From Enterocloster aldenensis (GTDB lineage Bacteria > Bacillota > Clostridia > Lachnospirales > Lachnospiraceae): DNA of 64,000 nt. The stretch spans positions 1 to 64,000 of the forward strand of contig NZ_QVEX01000009.1 in assembly GCF_003434055.1 (NCBI RefSeq). The letters are read 5' to 3'. The translations under genes were made by a program, and so were the position numbers. The notes under the pieces were generated by a model, which ran no database searches, was not told the origin of the DNA, and was given only the letters and a program-made list of their open reading frames with translations. This document shows positions 63,726-64,000 of the stretch, in pieces; the stretch's first letter is position 1, and each line of letters starts with the position of its first letter.

Positions 63726-64000
63726 CTACTGTGCTTCACTTTGGTCTGCGGCTGGACTTTCAGGTTCACCTGTCTGGCTGTCCTCACTCACTGCGCCTGT
63801 ATCCAGGGTCACCTTGGTTCCTTCCTTAAGCTCGGAAGTCCATGTGGTTAGTACCATGTCATCCAGGGTAAGCCCTGAGGTCACAACAATATTGTCCTTA
63901 TCAAATATACCCACTTCCACAGGAACCTCATGGATGACGGCCTGGGACTGGTCGTATGTATAGACATATGCGTCCCCTGCCTTGTAGTATACACAATGGG
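63726..64000 (-). CDS. RND membrane-fusion (HlyD-type) protein, 3' end only
   Basis: The last 90 or so codons are visible; the start is beyond the window. The segment AYVYTYDQSQAVIHEVPVEVG and GLTLDDMVLTTWTSELKEGT is the C-terminal beta domain of fusion proteins (VxVGxxDxxxVxVxSGL). An acidic, Ser/Glu-rich tail follows. The position directly before the RND gene supports the assignment. Confidence 0.85.
   Translation of the reverse strand, partial: HCVYYKAGDAYVYTYDQSQAVIHEVPVEVGIFDKDNIVVTSGLTLDDMVLTTWTSELKEGTKVTLDTGAVSEDSQTGEPESPAADQSEAQ

Overview
The window looks like a chromosomal segment of an anaerobic gut Firmicute of the Lachnospiraceae, most like the Enterocloster / Clostridium bolteae-clostridioforme group. 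This is inferred from moderately high GC genes with AT-rich gaps, strong AGGAGG ribosome sites, a V-type ATPase, a YesM/YesN two-component pair, a CD1871A-type CXXC miniprotein, and the absence of aerobic respiratory genes. I see no rRNA, tRNA, CRISPR array, prophage or insertion-sequence transposase. Most genes are on the minus strand.

Layout. 1-5675: a VanW-family exported protein cut by the window edge, a palindromic MITE-like element, a 36-residue membrane miniprotein, a DnaQ-type exonuclease, endonuclease III, a B12/radical-SAM protein and dCMP deaminase. 5929-13854: a likely operon, transcribed leftwards, with a Liv-type ABC transporter followed by an AroE-like dehydrogenase, a lone ThrE cytosolic domain, a DlgD-type reductase and a zinc alcohol dehydrogenase. 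14285-17746: a class V PLP enzyme, an M29/NicX-like protein and a LacI regulator with two candidate operators. 18226-25023: a second Liv system with a paralogous zinc dehydrogenase and a divergent GntR/FCD regulator. 25193-28323: a three-gene flavoprotein operon (GlpA-like, FAD/NAD oxidoreductase, DUF1667). 28711-39249: an M24-like protein with lost metal ligands, an ATZ/TRZ amidohydrolase, a MalFG-type ABC transporter without its own ATPase, YesM/YesN and a nucleoside hydrolase, probably a nucleoside/base uptake system. 39266-41299: a GntR/FCD regulator and TsaC/Sua5, with minisatellites.

41470-48822 is the most interesting region. It holds a KDPG-type aldolase, a KDG-type kinase, an N-acyl-D-amino-acid deacylase, a YheO/DauR-like regulator and a sodium:solute symporter. 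Divergent from these are a D-serine-dehydratase-like fold-III PLP enzyme and RidA. Together they could take N-acetyl-D-glucosaminate (C1-oxidised GlcNAc) through D-glucosaminate and KDG to KDPG, then pyruvate and glyceraldehyde-3-phosphate. This parallels the oxidative chitin route described in marine Pseudoalteromonas. A shared 13-bp repeat in the divergent promoter region is a candidate operator.

49009-51036: a redox operon (TlpA-like lipoprotein, CXXC miniprotein, membrane 4Fe-4S protein). 51449-60202: a complete V-type ATPase operon (H-I-K-E-C-F-A-B-D) whose K subunit keeps the sodium-binding residues of Enterococcus NtpK, with a near-consensus promoter. 60664-64000: an RND efflux pump and the end of its membrane-fusion partner.

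The intergenic DNA is rich in short tandem repeats with 15-, 16-, 19-, 22-, 24- and about 37-bp units, and in palindromic elements. One MITE-like family occurs twice. All functional statements are from reading motifs and context; no database search was run.
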